Shown in pieces: positions 63,666 through 64,000 of a stretch of 64,000 nucleotides of DNA; positions within the stretch are counted from its first letter, which is position 1, and each line of letters begins with the position of its first letter. This DNA is from Isoetes taiwanensis (Eukaryota > Streptophyta > Lycopodiopsida > Isoetales > Isoetaceae). The position numbers and the translations under genes are program-made. The stretch covers positions 5,090,109-5,154,108 of the forward strand of contig JAJEKV010000004.1 in NCBI GenBank assembly GCA_021234155.1. Direction: 5' to 3'. The notes beneath the pieces are model-generated. The model did no database searches, was not told where the DNA came from, and saw only the letters and a list, made by a program, of their open reading frames with translations.

Positions 63666-64000
63666 CTTGTGGAGTTGGTTCAATCCTTGGTCTCTTAGAT
63701 TTCATGGTTGTAGAAATGGAAAAAATTGTCTTGAATGATAGTGGATTGTCATAGAGGGATTTGTTAAAGCATGAGAAAAAGTTTGTGGATCCATTAGTAT
63801 TGGGGACCAAATATGGAGAATAAACAATCCTATAGACTGAGGGCTCAGAAAAAAGAGAAGAAAGAGGCTTTTCTGAGCATTTACAAGGCAATCTATGAGG
63901 AAAGGGGTTAGTCAAGTTATGGCTGTAGCATGTGTAGCATGGTTTTTGCATGATGTTAAAGGTAAGGATATAGATTGATTGAGTTTTTATAAGCATGCTT

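Overview
The window is nuclear DNA of a land plant. The evidence is GT-AG introns, pieces of plant genes (HAK/KUP potassium transporter, polyprenol reductase, leucine-rich-repeat extensin, DUF506) and typical plant transposons (Helitron, CACTA with tnp2/DUF4218, Mutator-like, LINE with a DUF4283 ORF1, Ty3-type gag-protease). Two degenerate transposases, of the DUF7869 type and of a 'TCCCIYH' type, suggest a non-seed plant such as a fern. That placement rests on memory of where these families are common and is weak. I see no rRNA, tRNA, CRISPR or organellar gene set. Almost every recognisable coding region is broken, so this is a TE-rich intergenic landscape.

Layout. 0-9 kb: an unrecognised ORF on the minus strand, a patch of GC-rich palindromes, a DUF7869-type transposase relic (3.1-6.1 kb, plus), a tandem pair of related 80-codon genes with matching promoters (6.4-7.2 kb, minus) and a small spliced gene for an acidic Ser/Glu-rich protein (8.2-8.8 kb, minus). 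9-16.4 kb: a second transposase relic (9.2-12 kb, minus), a 0.6 kb direct duplication and an LRR-extensin fragment. 16.7-22.1 kb: a Helitron on the minus strand with a readable 3' terminus and a spliced Rep-helicase gene. A 672-bp inverted-repeat element sits two bases inside its first intron. 22.7-33 kb: a 41-bp tandem array, EF-hand and DUF506 fragments, a LINE fragment, a HAK/KUP pseudogene, LINE 3' ends, a 732-bp Mutator-like MITE with a perfect 9-bp target duplication, and a polyprenol reductase pseudogene. A second Helitron 3' terminus lies in the intron-like sequence next to that pseudogene.

33-41.5 kb: a degenerate CACTA element on the minus strand with tnp2, DUF4218 and an accessory gene whose C-terminus looks like a SET domain, followed by a GC-rich tract packed with CGTCGTT(N)AACGACG palindromes. 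42-48 kb: intron-like DNA with orphan exons and a second HAK/KUP pseudogene. 48-55 kb: two head-to-tail LINE copies with microsatellite tails, and another LINE with intact ORF1 and a truncated ORF2. 55-58 kb: a Ty3-type gag-protease segment without reverse transcriptase. 58-64 kb: mostly non-coding, with one tandemly duplicated exon-like unit.

The best candidates for something undescribed are the paired 80-aa genes with conserved promoters, the SET-like accessory gene of the CACTA element, and the palindrome-rich tract beside it. All functional statements are inferences from reading the sequence. No database search was possible.
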